A stretch of 64,000 nt of DNA from Mangrovicoccus sp049603835 (GTDB lineage: Bacteria; Pseudomonadota; Alphaproteobacteria; Rhodobacterales; Rhodobacteraceae). The stretch spans positions 1-64,000 of the forward strand of contig JBMYSZ010000013.1 of NCBI GenBank assembly GCA_049603835.1. Direction: 5' to 3'. This document shows, one piece after another, positions 54,637-62,975 of this stretch. Below the pieces are notes generated by a model. It was not told the DNA's origin, did not search any database, and was given only the letters and a program-made list of their open reading frames with translations. The position numbers and the translations under genes are program-made. Position 1 is the stretch's first letter. Each line of letters opens with the position of its first letter.

Positions 54637-54918
54637 GACACCACCCCATAAATATACCCCATTTGCCGAACGAAGTTAGCCTTCATAGATTAAAGGGCCA
54701 TTATTTTGGAAGTATGAGTTGCTTTTGATTTATGATAGATATGGCGGAGCTTTATACTCTATTCTAGAGGATGAGATTTCTAGTTTATTGATTTTTTGTG
54801 CTTTATTTACACTTACTAATATGGATTTCGCCATATTAGTGAGTGTAACGTCTTTTGGCCAAAATTTTCTATCGCCCTACTGTGGCAACAATTAGTTTAT
54901 TATTTAGAATACCACCTA
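54637..54918. other. AT-rich intergenic region
   Basis: About 280 bases, strongly AT-rich. It holds the receptor promoter and the long hairpin at 54808-54847; no gene is supported. Confidence 0.5.
54808..54847. repeat. 17-bp inverted repeat (long hairpin)
   Basis: TACACTTACTAATATGG and CCATATTAGTGAGTGTA are inverted copies with one mismatch, separated by ATTTCG. No T-run follows on either strand. It could be a terminator for the lipoprotein gene, an operator, or the remnant end of a mobile element. Confidence 0.75.
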
Positions 54919-55248
54919 TTATTGGCATCTACGCGTATATTCAGTTTTCATCGAAATAGATCGTCCCTTGAATAATGCGACTTCGTCTGCCGCGTCGCCT
55001 GTGAACAATGATGGCGGAATAAAAAATAGTGCCACTCCGGCTGCATCAGCAACTACGTGGTCTGTTTGCTTTTTTTCGGCTTCTGCTAAGGCTGTAGAGT
55101 TTTCTTCTATAGATCTCTGTAAGCTTTTGCAATTTTCCGCTTGAAACTGTGCTACCGGAATATTGGTCGGAGTAATCGTATTAGGTGGGGCCGCACAAGC
55201 GGATAGAAAGATTATTGGCGCTAGAGCTGAAATGGATAAGCGTAGCAT
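54919..55248 (-). CDS. Small lipoprotein of unknown function
   Basis: A 109-residue protein with a lipoprotein signal (MLRLSISALAPIIFLSAC, lipobox LSAC, Cys18). The mature part has an amphipathic, possibly coiled-coil helix (QAENCKSLQRSIEENSTALAEAEKKQ) and a hydrophobic GVALFFIPPSLFTGDAADEV segment. The FIPPSLFTGD...E-x-x-L-x-x-G-R pattern recurs in small alphaproteobacterial lipoproteins of unknown role. AT-rich like its neighbours. Confidence 0.72.
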   Translation of the reverse strand: MLRLSISALAPIIFLSACAAPPNTITPTNIPVAQFQAENCKSLQRSIEENSTALAEAEKKQTDHVVADAAGVALFFIPPSLFTGDAADEVALFKGRSISMKTEYTRRCQ

Positions 55249-55315
55249 TATAGTGTTTCCTTCGATTTTTTATTTCAAGGTAAGCTGAGTTTCGGAATTT
55301 CGGGTTGGCGAGTTT

Positions 55316-55825
55316 TTATTTTTGCTCAGAGCATTCACGATAGCCGAGCTTGAGAAGGTAATCCCCTTTTAAATAGTGGTATCCATATGTTTTTTTGCTC
55401 GCTTCACGAATATACCATGCTTTGATTGGTTCAGGGTAATATCCGGCCATTATCGTGACGCCCAATTCCCTTTGTTCGCCTTTGGCTGGAAATAGCCCCA
55501 GTATTGAAGGGCCATGGAAACCAAATTCTGTATTGCGTCGTACGCAGACTTTATCGCGATCCAAGCCTAAATACATTGTGCAGGCGGAATAGCATATATC
55601 GCCCAAAATTCGCACTTCTCTTCCGGTTTTCCAGTATTCATGTATTTCTTTTTGCCGGTGTATTAGTTGACCTCCGACGTCGTTATTTATGACCACTGGT
55701 GTTGTTTTTATGTTGGGTCGTTGCCCGGAAAGCGCCGGGTCGATGAGTGAAATGGTGAGGCCTAGGGAGATAGAGAGTGAAACTAGCCAGCGGTTTTTTA
55801 TTTTTTTTAGAATGTCAGGTTTCAT
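55316..55825 (-). CDS. Periplasmic ClpP/crotonase-fold-like protein (COG3904 type)
   Basis: A 169-residue protein with a signal-like N terminus (about residues 12-33, RWLVSLSISLGLTISLIDPALSG). The core VVINNDVGGQLIHRQKEIHEYWKTGREVRILGD-ICYSACTMYLGL-DRDKVCVRRNTEFGFHG resembles predicted periplasmic proteins with a ClpP-like fold, where the Ser in SACT and the His in GFHG stand in serine-protease-like places. Extra cysteines may form a disulfide. Follows the AT-rich composition of the block. Function unknown; proteolysis is only suggested by the fold. Confidence 0.65.
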   Translation of the reverse strand: MKPDILKKIKNRWLVSLSISLGLTISLIDPALSGQRPNIKTTPVVINNDVGGQLIHRQKEIHEYWKTGREVRILGDICYSACTMYLGLDRDKVCVRRNTEFGFHGPSILGLFPAKGEQRELGVTIMAGYYPEPIKAWYIREASKKTYGYHYLKGDYLLKLGYRECSEQK

Positions 55826-56413
55826 TTTACTCAGTCCTTTTTTTGGCCCCCAGCTTGATTGGTTGGGTGGTTTTTTGAATTCCAGAGCGCGAAGTTATTT
55901 AGCGAAACATTTTGGAGAAGCACATATTGGGCCTTTCCGGTTTTGTTGGATAATGATTACTGCTGGATTTGGGCGTAAATGAGGTTGAGTAGTGAATGCT
56001 AATGGTCAGATTTTAAGAGGTTTTGGGCTTAATTTATAGAAATCAGTCGTTCGAGAAGGTCGTTCTTGTTAGGTTTTGGGGTTGTTCTAACTAGGCGTTT
56101 CCCTAAGTCCTTGATTTTTCAATCTCGCCATTTTTTCGGTTTCATTCTTGTTTTTTTGCGATTTGCGATTTTAGCATCAATAGTATTTTCGGTAATTTTG
56201 TTTGTTTGGTTTTGGTTTTTACTTTGTTCCGGAGTAATTTTTTTGTTCTATTTGTAATTCGGAAAAATTATGGCGGAAATGTGTTCGGAGAAGAGCTAAA
56301 TGAGACATACAAGTCAGGTTGCGTTTTGTGACGATACTCACCACAAATAATCGATCCGGCTCCACTTTTGGGGGCTCTTTGCTTGGCCCCGTTTCTCAGA
56401 TTAGGCTGCATTT
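55826..56413. other. AT-rich intergenic region before dctB
   Basis: About 590 bases. A short hydrophobic frame at 56066-56257 (63 residues) and one at 55689-55982 have no family features, so I do not call them genes. The stretch should include the dctBD promoter near 56300-56400. Confidence 0.45.
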
Positions 56414-58132
56414 ATGCGGCGTATATCCTTTGCTCTGTTAGTGGCTGTGTTGGTTTTGGGGGGCTGGCTAACAAATCGGCTGGCCTATAATTATTTCGTG
56501 ATAGAAGAGGCGGAGCAGGCCCATGGTCGCCTGTCGCTTTATCGGAATTCCATAACCGCGGCTCTAGAGAGATATGCGCCATTGGCCTATGTACTGGCGC
56601 GGGATCCGGTTGCGGTTGAGGCGGCTCAAAGCGGGGATATGTCGGTTTTGAACCCTAGATTGCGGGAATTTTCCCAAAGTTCCGGGGCAGAGGCGATTTT
56701 TCTTTTGGGGCTTGATGGGGTCACGGTGGCCTCCGCGAATTTTGATCGTCCAGAAAGCTTTGTCGGTCAGGATTATTCCTTTCGTCCATATTTCCGGGAT
56801 GCTTTGGCCGGGCAGGCTGGGCGTTTTTACGGTATAGGTTCTACTACCGGTACGCCGGGTTATTTTTTATCCGAATTGATCGCGGATGCGCGCGGCCAGC
56901 CCCTTGGTGTGATAACGGTCAAGATCAGCTTTGCTGAGTTGGAGAATAGCTGGCAGACCGCGCAAGAGCCGGTCTTTTTGGCCAATTCTGACGGAGTGAT
57001 CTTATTGGCTTCGGATCCTGACTGGCGATATCACAGCCTGGCCCCTTTGACCGGGGAGCAAAGGGCGCGGATTGCGGCGGACCAACAGTTTCGCGATGAA
57101 CCTTTATTGGCGCTGAGTGTCGATAAAGGGTTAAACCTGACCGATGAGGACGCGCCCTTGCATCTCGTATCCAAAGATTTGCCGCATGGGTGGAGCCTGC
57201 ATTACATCCCCAATGATGACCGTGCGACCAATCGGGCGCTGCTATTTACAGCGATGGTTGTGGGATTGGTCGGGCTTTTGGCCTATGTGGCTTTGTTCCG
57301 ACGGGCGCGGCGGATCAGGGCAGCTTTGGGGCGATCGGAGCGGGAAGAAGCGCAGCTTCGGCAAGCGAATGAGGCTTTGGCAGTTGAGATCGCAGAACGT
57401 CAGCGAGCCGAAGACCAGCTTCGCCATGCTCAAACCGAGCTTGAACAAACTAGCCGTCTTGCGGCGCTTGGGCAATTGGCGGCCTCGGTGACCCATGAGT
57501 TGGGTCAACCTATTGCCGCGATGCGCAATCATTTGGCTGCGGCGGAATTCCGTCCCCCGGATCTGGGGGAATTTACCCACCGGTTGAACGGCTTGGTGGA
57601 CCGGATGGAGGGCATCACCCGGCAGCTAAAATTCTTTGCGACGCCGGACATGGATCCGTTTGAGACTGTGGATCTGCGCGATGTTTTGGCGGGGAGTTTG
57701 GCCTTGCTGCATCACAATATAGCCGCCCAAGGCGCAGAATTGACCATGAGCCAAGACGATAGACCTATGGAGCTGCGCGGCAGCCGCTTGCGCTTGGAAC
57801 AGGTGATCACCAATCTTTTGCGCAATGCTTTGGATGCTTGCGAAGACTGCGATCCGCCCAAGATCCAAATAGAGCTTGGCCAATCCGCTCACAGTATCTG
57901 GATCGAAATCCGCGATAACGGCCACGGTCTTGGGGAGGCCAGCTTAGAACAATTGAGCCAGCCTTTCATGACCACGCGGGCGAGTGGCCAGGGCATGGGG
58001 CTTGGACTTGCGATTTCGGCGAATATTGTCAGAGATCACGGTGGGGAAATGCGGCTTCGCCCTTCCGATAGCGGCGGTGCCGTGTTTAGGGTCAGTTTCC
58101 CGAAACCGCAGTCAAAGGACCTCGCCGAATAA
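56414..58132 (+). CDS. dctB: DctB-like C4-dicarboxylate sensor histidine kinase
   Basis: A 572-residue inner-membrane kinase. A signal-anchor helix (about 5-22) precedes a periplasmic double-PAS (dCache) sensor (about 30-270) with PESFVGQDYSFRPYFRDALAGQAGRFYGIGSTTGTPGYFLS, the DctB pattern. A second helix follows (about 276-295), then a coiled coil, the H-box ASVTHELGQPIAAMRNHL, the N-box NLLRNALDAC and G boxes DNGHGL and GQGMGLGLAIS. Its stop overlaps the dctD start (TAATG). It should sense dicarboxylates for the TRAP operon downstream. Confidence 0.93.
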   Translation: MRRISFALLVAVLVLGGWLTNRLAYNYFVIEEAEQAHGRLSLYRNSITAALERYAPLAYVLARDPVAVEAAQSGDMSVLNPRLREFSQSSGAEAIFLLGLDGVTVASANFDRPESFVGQDYSFRPYFRDALAGQAGRFYGIGSTTGTPGYFLSELIADARGQPLGVITVKISFAELENSWQTAQEPVFLANSDGVILLASDPDWRYHSLAPLTGEQRARIAADQQFRDEPLLALSVDKGLNLTDEDAPLHLVSKDLPHGWSLHYIPNDDRATNRALLFTAMVVGLVGLLAYVALFRRARRIRAALGRSEREEAQLRQANEALAVEIAERQRAEDQLRHAQTELEQTSRLAALGQLAASVTHELGQPIAAMRNHLAAAEFRPPDLGEFTHRLNGLVDRMEGITRQLKFFATPDMDPFETVDLRDVLAGSLALLHHNIAAQGAELTMSQDDRPMELRGSRLRLEQVITNLLRNALDACEDCDPPKIQIELGQSAHSIWIEIRDNGHGLGEASLEQLSQPFMTTRASGQGMGLGLAISANIVRDHGGEMRLRPSDSGGAVFRVSFPKPQSKDLAE

Positions 58133-59472
58133 TGAGCCCGATCACCGCGCTTTCGATCCTGGTCGTGGATGATGACAAAGCGATGCGCCAATCGCTGACC
58201 GATCTGCTCGAAGCGGCGGGTTGGCGGGTGGCGGCCGTGGCACGGGCAGAGAAGGCGCTTGATTATCTGCAAAGCGCTGTGCCCGATGTTATTTTGTCGG
58301 ATGTGCGCATGCCTGGGCTGTCGGGGCTCGATCTTTTGGCGCGGCTGGATCCGGGCCAAGCGCCGCCTGTGGTGCTGATTTCGGCCCATGGGGATATCCC
58401 CATGGCGGTGCAGGCGATCCAAGACGGGGCTTATGGCTTTGTGGAAAAGCCTTATCATCCAAAGCGGTTGCTGACGATTTTGACCCATGCGGCGGAACAA
58501 AGCCGGATGCGGCTTTCTAATGCCAGGCTCAAAGAGCGGCTGTTTCAGCTCTCGGGGCTCGACCGTATCTTGGTGGGGCAGGCACCAGCCGTGGCGCGAT
58601 TGCGCGAGGACATTCTCGACCTGGCAGGGACCGAAGCACCGGTTTTGATCCAAGGCGAAACCGGCACGGGCAAAGAGTTGGTGGCGCGGGCACTGCATGA
58701 TCTGAGCAGCGATCCCGAAAGCCCGTTTTTGGCGTTGAATTGTGCCGTGCTGACACCGGAAAGTTTTGAGGCCGATATGTTCGGCATTTATGGCCAACAA
58801 GATGGGCGGCTGCGCGCGGCCTCCGGCGGGACTCTGTTTTTGGACGAAATTTGTTCCTGCCCGCTCGCGGTGCAAAGCCAATTGCTACGGGTGATCGAGG
58901 ATAAGCAGATCTTGCCGCAAGGGGCCTCTGCGCCGATTTCGGTGGATTTTCGGGTGATGTCAGCCACCAATGAAAGCCCCGAAGCGGCGGTTGCAGAAGG
59001 GCGGCTTCGCAAAGATTTGCTGTTTCGGGTGAATACATTTGTGCTGGATCTGCCGAGTTTGCGGCAACGGCGCGATGATATCGGGCTATTGGCGGCGCAT
59101 TTCTTAGGGGAATATGCCCGCTTGCACGAAACCAAAGCGCCCGAATTAACGCCCGAAGATTTCGCGGCGCTTTTGGCGCATGACTGGCCGGGCAATGTCC
59201 GCGAGCTGCGCCATGTTTGCGAACGCCGGGTTCTGGCGGCGCGGCGGGGTGGGGGAAGCATGGGCCAAGCTCTGCGCAAAGATCCTCTGGCCGAAGATGT
59301 TCCCGACACGCTGCGCGAAGCTGTGGCCGCCTTTGAGCGAGAGCTTATCGCAAAAGCGATCAAAGCCCATGACGGCAGGATGGAGGCCGCAGCAGAGGCT
59401 TTGGGCATTGGGCGGCGCACTTTGAACGAAAAGATCGTCAAGCTCGGCTTGGATAAGGCGGCCTTGCTCTGA
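58132..59472 (+). CDS. dctD: DctD-like response regulator lacking the GAFTGA loop
   Basis: A 446-residue NtrC-type regulator. The receiver domain (about 8-125) has VVDDD, Asp in ILSDVRMPG and the Lys in VEKPYHP. The AAA+ domain (about 145-370) has Walker A GETGTGKE and Walker B GGTLFLDEI. A Fis-type HTH closes it (AAEALGIGRRTLNEKI). The loop 1 segment that normally reads ELFGhxxGAFTGA is shortened to DMFGIYGQQDGRLRAAS, so the sigma54-contacting GAFTGA is absent. Such a protein is unlikely to activate sigma54 and may act on sigma70-type promoters, as known for Rhodobacter capsulatus NtrC. Confidence 0.93.
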   Translation: MSPITALSILVVDDDKAMRQSLTDLLEAAGWRVAAVARAEKALDYLQSAVPDVILSDVRMPGLSGLDLLARLDPGQAPPVVLISAHGDIPMAVQAIQDGAYGFVEKPYHPKRLLTILTHAAEQSRMRLSNARLKERLFQLSGLDRILVGQAPAVARLREDILDLAGTEAPVLIQGETGTGKELVARALHDLSSDPESPFLALNCAVLTPESFEADMFGIYGQQDGRLRAASGGTLFLDEICSCPLAVQSQLLRVIEDKQILPQGASAPISVDFRVMSATNESPEAAVAEGRLRKDLLFRVNTFVLDLPSLRQRRDDIGLLAAHFLGEYARLHETKAPELTPEDFAALLAHDWPGNVRELRHVCERRVLAARRGGGSMGQALRKDPLAEDVPDTLREAVAAFERELIAKAIKAHDGRMEAAAEALGIGRRTLNEKIVKLGLDKAALL

Positions 59473-59484
59473 AATGCGGGGCTC

Positions 59485-59498
59485 TGCGGAAATCCGCA
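59485..59498. promoter_or_regulatory. Palindrome upstream of dctP, candidate DctD site
   Basis: TGCGGA-AA-TCCGCA is a perfect inverted repeat 13 bases after the dctD stop and 100 before the dctP ATG. Position and symmetry fit an operator for the Fis-type domain of DctD. I find no sigma54 -24/-12 element between it and dctP. Confidence 0.6.
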
Positions 59499-59597
59499 AT
59501 GAAGTTTAGCCGGGCTGCGCAAAATACTTCATAGGCATTGGGTTCAGAATTGGCCATGCTCCCCCCATCAATTCTAAGCGAATCTGGGAGGAGACGC

Positions 59598-60608
59598 ATG
59601 CGTACCCTTTTAACTGGGACGGCTCTGGCCGCTTTGACACTCACCTTTGCCACGGAAACTTTGGCGACCGAATGGAATGTTTCGCTCTGGGGCAAGCGCC
59701 GGGCTTTCACGGAACATGTGGAAAAACTGGCCGAGCTGGTGAGCGAGAAAACCGGCGGCGAGTTCACGCTAAATATTTCCTATGGTGGGCTCAGCAAGAA
59801 CACTGAGAATTTGGACGGTCTGTCCATCGGCGCTTTTGAGATGGCGCAGTTCTGCGCGGGCTATCACCCGGATAAAAACCCTTCGATCACTGTGATGGAG
59901 CTGCCTTTCCTTGGCATTTCCTCGCTAGAGACCGAGATCAAAGCCTCGATGGCGGTTTATGAGCATCCGGCAGTGGCCAAGGATCTGGCGCGTTGGAATG
60001 CGAAATTGCTGATGCCGTCACCGCTGCCACAATATAACCTGGCGGGCCTAGGCGACACGCCGCATTCCATGGCGGAATTTGAGGGCCTGACCGTGCGCGC
60101 AACCGGCGGGATCGGCGCGGCCATGAAAGCGGCGGGTGCAGTTCCGACCTCCATGTCGGCAACCGAAGTGCGCCAGGCTATGGATAGCGGCGTGATCAAA
60201 GCCGCAGCTTTTGCACCCCATGCGCATATGTCTTTTGGCACTGCTGAAGTGGCCAAATGGTGGACCACCAATCTCAACCCCGGCGCGGTGAATTGCCCGG
60301 TGGTGGTCAATATCGACGCTTATGAAAGCCTGTCAGACGAAGAGCGCGCGGCGCTGGATGGGTCCATCGATGAGGCGCTGGCCCATTACGTGACCTTCTA
60401 TAACGAAAACACCATGGCGCGTTGGTGGCCGCTACTGGAAGAGAAAGGCATTGAACAAGTGACTTTCTCTGACGACGATATTGCGGTCTTTAAAAAGGCG
60501 GCGGCAGTGCCTGCCGCCGAGGCCTGGATCGAAGCCAATACCAAGCGCGGCCTGCCAGCCCAAGAGCTTTACGACCTGGTCATCGGCATAGCAACCGAAG
60601 GCAAATAA
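59598..60608 (+). CDS. dctP: TRAP transporter substrate-binding protein DctP
   Basis: A 336-residue periplasmic binding protein with a signal peptide (MRTLLTGTALAALTLTFATETLA). DctP-family segments: FTLNISYGGLSKNTENLDGLSIGAFEMAQFC, VMELPFLG, FEGLTVRATGGIGAAMKAAGAVPTSMSATEVRQAMDSGVIKA, where the Arg in VRATGG is the conserved carboxylate ligand. ATG at 59598 has GGGAGGAG; an earlier ATG (59538) is rejected. It is the first gene of dctPQM, next to dctBD. The ligand is a carboxylic acid, not necessarily succinate. Confidence 0.92.
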   Translation: MRTLLTGTALAALTLTFATETLATEWNVSLWGKRRAFTEHVEKLAELVSEKTGGEFTLNISYGGLSKNTENLDGLSIGAFEMAQFCAGYHPDKNPSITVMELPFLGISSLETEIKASMAVYEHPAVAKDLARWNAKLLMPSPLPQYNLAGLGDTPHSMAEFEGLTVRATGGIGAAMKAAGAVPTSMSATEVRQAMDSGVIKAAAFAPHAHMSFGTAEVAKWWTTNLNPGAVNCPVVVNIDAYESLSDEERAALDGSIDEALAHYVTFYNENTMARWWPLLEEKGIEQVTFSDDDIAVFKKAAAVPAAEAWIEANTKRGLPAQELYDLVIGIATEGK

Positions 60609-60614
60609 CATATC

Positions 60615-60641
60615 AAACGGGGCCCCAAGCGGCCCCGTTTT
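60615..60641 (+). terminator. Hairpin between dctP and dctQ (probable attenuator)
   Basis: AAACGGGGC pairs with GCCCCGTTT around a short loop, followed by a few T. In TRAP operons such a hairpin lowers membrane-gene expression relative to dctP. Confidence 0.6.
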
Positions 60642-60662
60642 ACTTAGGGGGAGAGGACGACG

Positions 60663-61295
60663 ATGGCAGGTGCCGCGAATGTCTTTACCGATGACAGTCT
60701 GCTCAGCAGGTTGGATCAACAGCTATATAGGCTTGAGGGCGTGTTTGCTCTGCTCAGTGGTTTAGCGGTATTTGGCCTGATGCTTTTGGCGGTGGTCTCG
60801 GTCACTGGGCGCAACTTCTTTAATGCGCCCTTGCCGGGCTATGTGGATTGGATCCAGCAAGCCATGCCGCTGATCGCCTTTATGGGTATCGCTTATACGC
60901 AGCGCAATGGCGGTCATATCCGCATGGATATGCTGGTGGGGGCGCTTAAAGGGCGTCCGCTCTTTATCGTGGAATTCTTGACGAGCTTTGTGATGCTTGT
61001 CCTCATGATCCTGTTGGTTTGGGGCACCTGGGCACATTTCCAACGCAGCTTTGATTTCGCCGCCCCGCTTTGGAGCCGCGACAGCACCATGGATATCGGC
61101 CTGCCGATTTGGCCCGCGAAACTTCTGGCGCCGGTGGCTTTTGCCGTGCTTTGCCTGCGATTGGTCTTGCAGCTCTTTGCCTATGGGCGCGCGGTGATAA
61201 CCGGCGATCCCCAGCCCGTTGCGGTGCCTTTGCCGGTAGATGCCGCGACCCAAGCCGCCATGGAAGCCGAGCAAGTCTCGGGTCACGACAGCTAA
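60663..61295 (+). CDS. dctQ: TRAP transporter small permease DctQ
   Basis: A 210-residue four-helix membrane protein: LLSGLAVFGLMLLAVVSVTGRNFFNAPLPGYVDWIQQAMPLIAFMGIAYTQRNGGHIRMDM is the DctQ signature. It supports the large permease. GGGGGAGAGG lies before the ATG. Confidence 0.92.
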   Translation: MAGAANVFTDDSLLSRLDQQLYRLEGVFALLSGLAVFGLMLLAVVSVTGRNFFNAPLPGYVDWIQQAMPLIAFMGIAYTQRNGGHIRMDMLVGALKGRPLFIVEFLTSFVMLVLMILLVWGTWAHFQRSFDFAAPLWSRDSTMDIGLPIWPAKLLAPVAFAVLCLRLVLQLFAYGRAVITGDPQPVAVPLPVDAATQAAMEAEQVSGHDS

Positions 61296-61307
61296 GGACA
61301 TAAGAAA

Positions 61308-62708
61308 ATGGAAAGCATTGATATCGGCCTGATCGTGTCAGGCGGCATGCTGGTGCTCGTCATACTTGGTATGCGCGTGGCCTTTGCGGCGGGGCTTGCG
61401 GGGATGGTGGGCCTGATCTGGATCTTCTGGGCGAAAAAGCAATATGGCATGGATGATTTCGGCTGGGCCTTGGGGGTTGCGGTGAAAACTGCCGGCCAGG
61501 TGCCGCATTCGAAAGTGGCCAGCCAAGCGCTTAGCCTGATCCCGACCTTCATCCTGATCGGGTATCTTGCCTATTATGCGGGCCTGACCAAAGCACTGTT
61601 CACCGCTGCGAAACGCTGGGTGGCCTGGGTGCCGGGCGGGATGGCCGTGGCTACGGTTTTCGCAACCGCAGGCTTTGCGGCGGTGTCTGGTGCCTCGATT
61701 GCGACCTCGGCAGTCTTTGCGCGGATTGCGATCCCGGAAATGCTAGAAGTTGGCTATGACAAGAAATTCGCCGCTGGCGTCGTCGCGGCTGGGGGCACTC
61801 TGGCCTCGCTGATCCCGCCTTCGGCAATCTTGGTGATCTATGCAATCATCGTGGAACAAGATGTGGGCAAGCTTTTGCTGGCAGGCTTCATCCCTGGGAT
61901 TTTCTCGGCGATTGTCTATGCCACGCTGATCATTGGGATGGCTTTGGCAATCCCTGGCTTTGGCCCCGCTGTTGGCGGCTTCACTTGGCGCGAAAGGCTT
62001 ATGTCCCTGCCACCTGCCGCGCCCATCCTGGTGGTGGTGCTGACTATTGTTCTCTTTGTCTATAACCCATTTGGCGGCGATGCTTGGGGAACGCCCACCG
62101 AAGGCGGAGCCATTGGGGCTTTCGTCGTCTTTCTCATGGCACTTTATAATGGCATGCGTTGGGCCCAGTTCCGGGACGCCTTGCTGGAAACCGCGAAGCT
62201 TGCGGTGATGATCTTTACCATCATCTGGGGGGTGTTGATCTATGTGCGCTTCCTGGGATTTGCCGATCTGCCTGGGGCATTCTCTGATTGGCTGACCTCG
62301 CTGAATATGGCGCCTATGATGATCCTGATCTGCATCCTGTTGGCCTATGCGGTGCTGGGGATGTTCATGGATGCAATTGGCATGATGCTGCTGACCCTGC
62401 CGGTGGTTTATCCTGCAGTGATGGCCCTGAATGGCGGCTTGGATGTGAGCGCGGCCGATAGCACCTTCGGCATGAATGGCACGATGTGTGCGATCTGGTT
62501 CGGGATCTTGGTGGTGAAAATGGCCGAATTCTGCCTGATTACCCCGCCCATTGGCTTGAACTGTTTCGTGGTGGCTGGGGTGCGCGAAGATCTGAGCGTG
62601 CAGGATGTGTTCAAAGGCGTGACACCCTTCTTTATCGCTGATGCGATCACCATCGCATTGCTGGTGGCGTTCCCGGCAATCGTGCTTTGGCTACCGGGGC
62701 AGGCCTGA
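61308..62708 (+). CDS. dctM: TRAP transporter large permease DctM
   Basis: A 466-residue membrane protein with about 12 helices. Family segments: AFAAGLAGMVG, a FAAVSGASIATSAVFARIAIPEMLEVGYDKKFAAGVVAAGGTLASLIPPSAILVIYAIIVEQDVGKLLLAGFIPG block, and GMFMDAIGMMLLTLPVVYPAV. Na+-coupled translocation subunit. It starts 12 bases after dctQ and is followed by a strong terminator. Confidence 0.95.
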   Translation: MESIDIGLIVSGGMLVLVILGMRVAFAAGLAGMVGLIWIFWAKKQYGMDDFGWALGVAVKTAGQVPHSKVASQALSLIPTFILIGYLAYYAGLTKALFTAAKRWVAWVPGGMAVATVFATAGFAAVSGASIATSAVFARIAIPEMLEVGYDKKFAAGVVAAGGTLASLIPPSAILVIYAIIVEQDVGKLLLAGFIPGIFSAIVYATLIIGMALAIPGFGPAVGGFTWRERLMSLPPAAPILVVVLTIVLFVYNPFGGDAWGTPTEGGAIGAFVVFLMALYNGMRWAQFRDALLETAKLAVMIFTIIWGVLIYVRFLGFADLPGAFSDWLTSLNMAPMMILICILLAYAVLGMFMDAIGMMLLTLPVVYPAVMALNGGLDVSAADSTFGMNGTMCAIWFGILVVKMAEFCLITPPIGLNCFVVAGVREDLSVQDVFKGVTPFFIADAITIALLVAFPAIVLWLPGQA

Positions 62709-62777
62709 CCGAGAACAAATCGCGACCCTCTGGGGCGAGGTGAACTTGCCCTTAGGATGCATAGCTAAAATCTTGAT

Positions 62778-62812
62778 GGGGTAGGCAAAAAAACATGCCT
62801 GCCCCTTTTTTT
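62778..62812 (+). terminator. Rho-independent terminator of dctPQM
   Basis: GGGGTAGGCA pairs with TGCCTGCCCC (one wobble) and is followed by TTTTTTT, 70 bases after the dctM stop. Confidence 0.85.
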
Positions 62813-62823
62813 GAAACGTTTCA
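62812..62823. repeat. 12-base palindrome TGAAACGTTTCA
   Basis: A perfect palindrome of the LacI/CcpA-operator type directly after the dctM terminator T-run. It lies between two convergent genes, an odd place for an operator. Confidence 0.5.
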
Positions 62824-62918
62824 TTTACGAGTAATAGGGCAAAAGCGGATGCAGCAGATTTGCGCTGAAGGTTCAAAAAGGTAAATAAAACCAAGGCGGT
62901 ATTTCTGGGAGGAGGAGG

Positions 62919-62946
62919 GGCAGGACCGGTTATTACTGGTCCTGCC
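62919..62946 (-). terminator. Hairpin downstream of the leftward TRAP binding-protein gene
   Basis: GGCAGGACC (62919-62927) pairs with GGTCCTGCC (62938-62946), a perfect 9-bp stem. No T-run follows; a bidirectional terminator is likely but not certain. Confidence 0.5.
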
Positions 62947-62975
62947 GCTTTCATTTGCAGATGCTGAAATAGGGG

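Noticed and set aside
56066..56257. A 63-residue hydrophobic frame upstream of dctB
   Set aside because: T-rich DNA yields Phe/Leu-rich frames by chance; no ribosome site or conservation is seen.
59499..59597. Sigma54 promoter upstream of dctP
   Set aside because: No TGGCA-N7-TGC element is found; the closest sequence TTGGCCATGCT does not have the spacing.
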